Positions 7,270 to 9,203 of a stretch of DNA of 9,203 nt are shown here, one piece after another; positions within the stretch are counted from its first letter, which is position 1, and the number at the start of each line of letters is the position of its first letter. Under the pieces are notes generated by a model. It was not told the origin of the DNA. It made no database searches and worked only from the letters and a program-made list of their open reading frames with translations. Made by a program: the position numbers and the translations under genes. This DNA is from Myxococcales bacterium UBA1203 (GTDB taxonomy: Bacteria; Myxococcota; Myxococcia; Myxococcales; UBA5297): NCBI GenBank assembly GCA_002309695.1, contig DBXV01000025.1:513-9715 (forward strand). Reading direction: 5' to 3'.

Positions 7270-9203
7270 CTGCTGCATCCGCATCCGGCTGATGGATTCC
7301 TGGCCCGCGCTCTCGGCAGTCGGCCTCTGCTTCAGGCCGCGCTGCTCTTCGGACTGGGCGACGTGCTGTCCCTGCTTCTTCTGACAGCCGGCATTGAACT
7401 CCCGGTCCTGATTCCCGCACTGCTGTGCGCCGCCTGTCTGATTCCCGGCCTTCTGGCGTCCTTCCGCCTGCCCGCCTGCGCCTTCTGCCTCACAGCGCTG
7501 GCCATCTTCTTCGCGGGCATGGCCGCGCCCCTGTTCCAGGCACAGCGTCAGGACGCTGAAACCATTGAAGTGCTGCATCACGCCCTCGAAAGCGGCGCCG
7601 GGCTTCGTGACGCGGCCGATGCCGCCGACTGTTTCAGCAAACAGGATGTCATCGCGGACGGCATTGTCGTTTCGGACCCCGTTTTTCGGGATGGCCGCAC
7701 CCGCTTCGAGCTGGATGTCCTCCGCGTTCATCCCGACGGCAGCGAGCCACGGCCGCAAAATCTGCGCATCGGCGTGCGCGCTTCCATCCGGGGAAACGCG
7801 CCCATCTTCCGCGGCGACAAAATCCGCGCCCGCCTCCGCCTCAGCGGCATTCAGGGGCCCGACAATCCGGGCGTTCCCGACCTCCGGCGCGTCCTCAAAG
7901 CCCGGGGCATTCATTTTTCCGGAAGCGTCCGGCAGGGACAGTGGGCGGCAGTCGGCGAAAAGCCTTTTCTGCGCGCGGCCATCCAGCGGCATCGGCGGCG
8001 ATTTGCATCTCTGGCCGAACAGACAGCGGGTGACGCACAGGCTGCGGGGCTCGTGCGCGCCCTGGCTCTGGGCGACCGGCGCGGGCTCGAAGGCGGCGAA
8101 GCGGAGGCTAATTTCCGGGCCAGCGGGCTCGCTCACCTTTTCAGCGTCTCCGGCCTGCACGTGGGCGTGGTGGCTTTCGCGCTCTACCGGCTGCTTCGCC
8201 GGCTCCTGTCGAGATGTGAATCTCTCGCTCTGCGCACGGAGACAGGTCAGCCCGCCGCGGCGCTCTCGCTGCCCATTCTGTGGGGCTATGTCCTGCTCAC
8301 CGGCGCGGCCATCCCCGCCATCCGCGCGGGCGTGATGATGACGGCGCTGTTTCTGGCCCGGCTCTTTGGCCGCGAGCGGGACGCGCCTTCATCGCTGTCG
8401 CTGGCATTCCTGCTCATCGCGGCTTCCGACCCGGCGGCACTCCTCTCCCCCTCGTTCCAGCTGTCCTTCGCCGCCGTCGCGGGCCTGCTGATTCTCCAGC
8501 CGCCCATCCTGCGCCTCATCTCCCGGGCAAGCGCTTCCGCATCCGGCGGAGAAACAGAGTCCACTGGCCTCGCGGCAGCCTCTCCGCGATGGCGCCGCTG
8601 CGCTGCCTGCCTGAAATCAGCGGCCGTGCGCGCGAAAAGCTGGGGCCTCTCACTCACTGCCGCCACGTTGGCCGCCACGCTGGCCACATTCCCGCTGACG
8701 ATGAGCGCGTTTGGCCAGGTGCCGCTGATGGCCGTGCCCGCCAATCTGGCCGCCATTCCGCTGGGCTCTCTGCTGACAGCCCTCAGTGCCCTTTCGGCCA
8801 TCACGCTCCTTTTCAGCGAAGCGCTGGCCGTCGGAGTTCTCCATCTCGCTTCCCCGCTGGCAGCGCTGCTGCTTCGCCTCGTCTCTCTTCTGGCAGAACT
8901 TCCCGGCGCCGGCCTGACCGTGAACCCGCTCTCCCCCAAAGGCGCGGCGGCCGCCTGTCTGACGATGCTCGCCGTCCTTCTCTGGAAAACATGGCGCAGG
9001 GCAGCGCTGACGGCCCTCGTTCCGGCGCTCATTCTTGCCGCCTGGCCCATGGTCTTTCCCGACGGCGGGACGCTGAACAGTGACGGAAGGGAGCGCTGGA
9101 ACGGCGTGCCGCCGCTGAGAGTGACGTTCCTCGCGGTGGGCCAGGGGGATTCGGCGCTCATTCGCTTTCCCGACGGCAGCCATGTTCTGGTGGATGGCGG
9201 CGG
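7267..9203 (+). CDS. comEC: ComEC/Rec2 DNA internalisation channel (3' partial)
   Basis: The frame stays open from ATG 7267 to the right edge, giving 645 codons without a stop. Order of parts: N-terminal membrane helices (about 20-90), a soluble OB-like region of the DUF4131 type (about 130-230, with GDKIRARLRLSG), and the Competence-domain membrane core. Signature motifs are LFSVSGLHVG (291-300), GAAIPAIRAGVMM (346-358), PSFQLSFAAVAGL (395-407) and FGQVPLMAVPANLAAIPLG (482-500). The start of the metallo-beta-lactamase-like domain, VTFLAVGQGDSALIRFPDG, begins at 619 and is followed by HVLVDGGG at the window edge. The family usually has LDVGQGD; here the Asp is Ala623. ComEC forms the inner-membrane pore through which single-stranded DNA enters during transformation; the C-terminal domain is a likely nuclease. 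It has its own ribosome site and a 197-base leader, so it may be separately regulated. Assignment is firm; whether the cell is competent is unknown. Confidence 0.93.
   Translation, partial: MLLHPHPADGFLARALGSRPLLQAALLFGLGDVLSLLLLTAGIELPVLIPALLCAACLIPGLLASFRLPACAFCLTALAIFFAGMAAPLFQAQRQDAETIEVLHHALESGAGLRDAADAADCFSKQDVIADGIVVSDPVFRDGRTRFELDVLRVHPDGSEPRPQNLRIGVRASIRGNAPIFRGDKIRARLRLSGIQGPDNPGVPDLRRVLKARGIHFSGSVRQGQWAAVGEKPFLRAAIQRHRRRFASLAEQTAGDAQAAGLVRALALGDRRGLEGGEAEANFRASGLAHLFSVSGLHVGVVAFALYRLLRRLLSRCESLALRTETGQPAAALSLPILWGYVLLTGAAIPAIRAGVMMTALFLARLFGRERDAPSSLSLAFLLIAASDPAALLSPSFQLSFAAVAGLLILQPPILRLISRASASASGGETESTGLAAASPRWRRCAACLKSAAVRAKSWGLSLTAATLAATLATFPLTMSAFGQVPLMAVPANLAAIPLGSLLTALSALSAITLLFSEALAVGVLHLASPLAALLLRLVSLLAELPGAGLTVNPLSPKGAAAACLTMLAVLLWKTWRRAALTALVPALILAAWPMVFPDGGTLNSDGRERWNGVPPLRVTFLAVGQGDSALIRFPDGSHVLVDGG

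Noticed and set aside
7096..8160. 354-codon minus-strand frame
   Set aside because: Antisense shadow of comEC and its leader; the + strand frame carries clear ComEC motifs.
8280..9083. 267-codon + strand frame and an overlapping 291-codon minus-strand frame
   Set aside because: Both are other-frame readings of comEC, rich in Arg, Pro and Ser, without domain signals.

Overview
The window holds five genes, all on the + strand; the first and last run off the edges. No RNA genes, CRISPR arrays, insertion sequences or attachment sites were seen.

Left block (1-3250): the end of a membrane-anchored protein with two prealbumin-like (Cna_B/SpaA type) beta domains, then, 15 bases later, a Wzz/BY-kinase-type protein of the CpsC-CpsD kind. 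The second gene has a strong AGAGGTG ribosome site and a TTG start. The pair looks like a Firmicutes (GC-rich Clostridia) cell-surface or polysaccharide operon. The kinase-like protein is unusual: the invariant Walker A lysine is replaced by arginine, there is no C-terminal tyrosine cluster, and a roughly 320-residue Ala/Pro/Gln/Lys-rich tail follows the fold.

Middle block (3305-7069): a 1013-residue protein joining a degenerate PHP-like phosphoesterase region to about six membrane segments, then a 212-residue protein that closely follows the phospholipid scramblase pattern. I know of no named system for this pair; it is the best candidate here for something undescribed, perhaps acting on membrane lipids.

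Right block (7267-9203): the first 645 codons of comEC/Rec2, the inner-membrane channel for DNA uptake, cut by the window edge just as its metallo-beta-lactamase domain begins. The 197 bases before it contain two inverted repeats, one a perfect 9-bp stem close to the ribosome site.

The host is uncertain. Left-block protein types and the strong Shine-Dalgarno point to Clostridia. The right part is more GC-rich, its first two genes have weak ribosome sites, and its proteins remind me more of Gram-negative (deltaproteobacterial-like) sequences. Horizontal transfer, a chimeric contig, or one GC-rich genome could each explain this; the 54-base gap at 3251-3304 is the place to test. Organism and function statements are inference from motifs read by eye, not from database searches.
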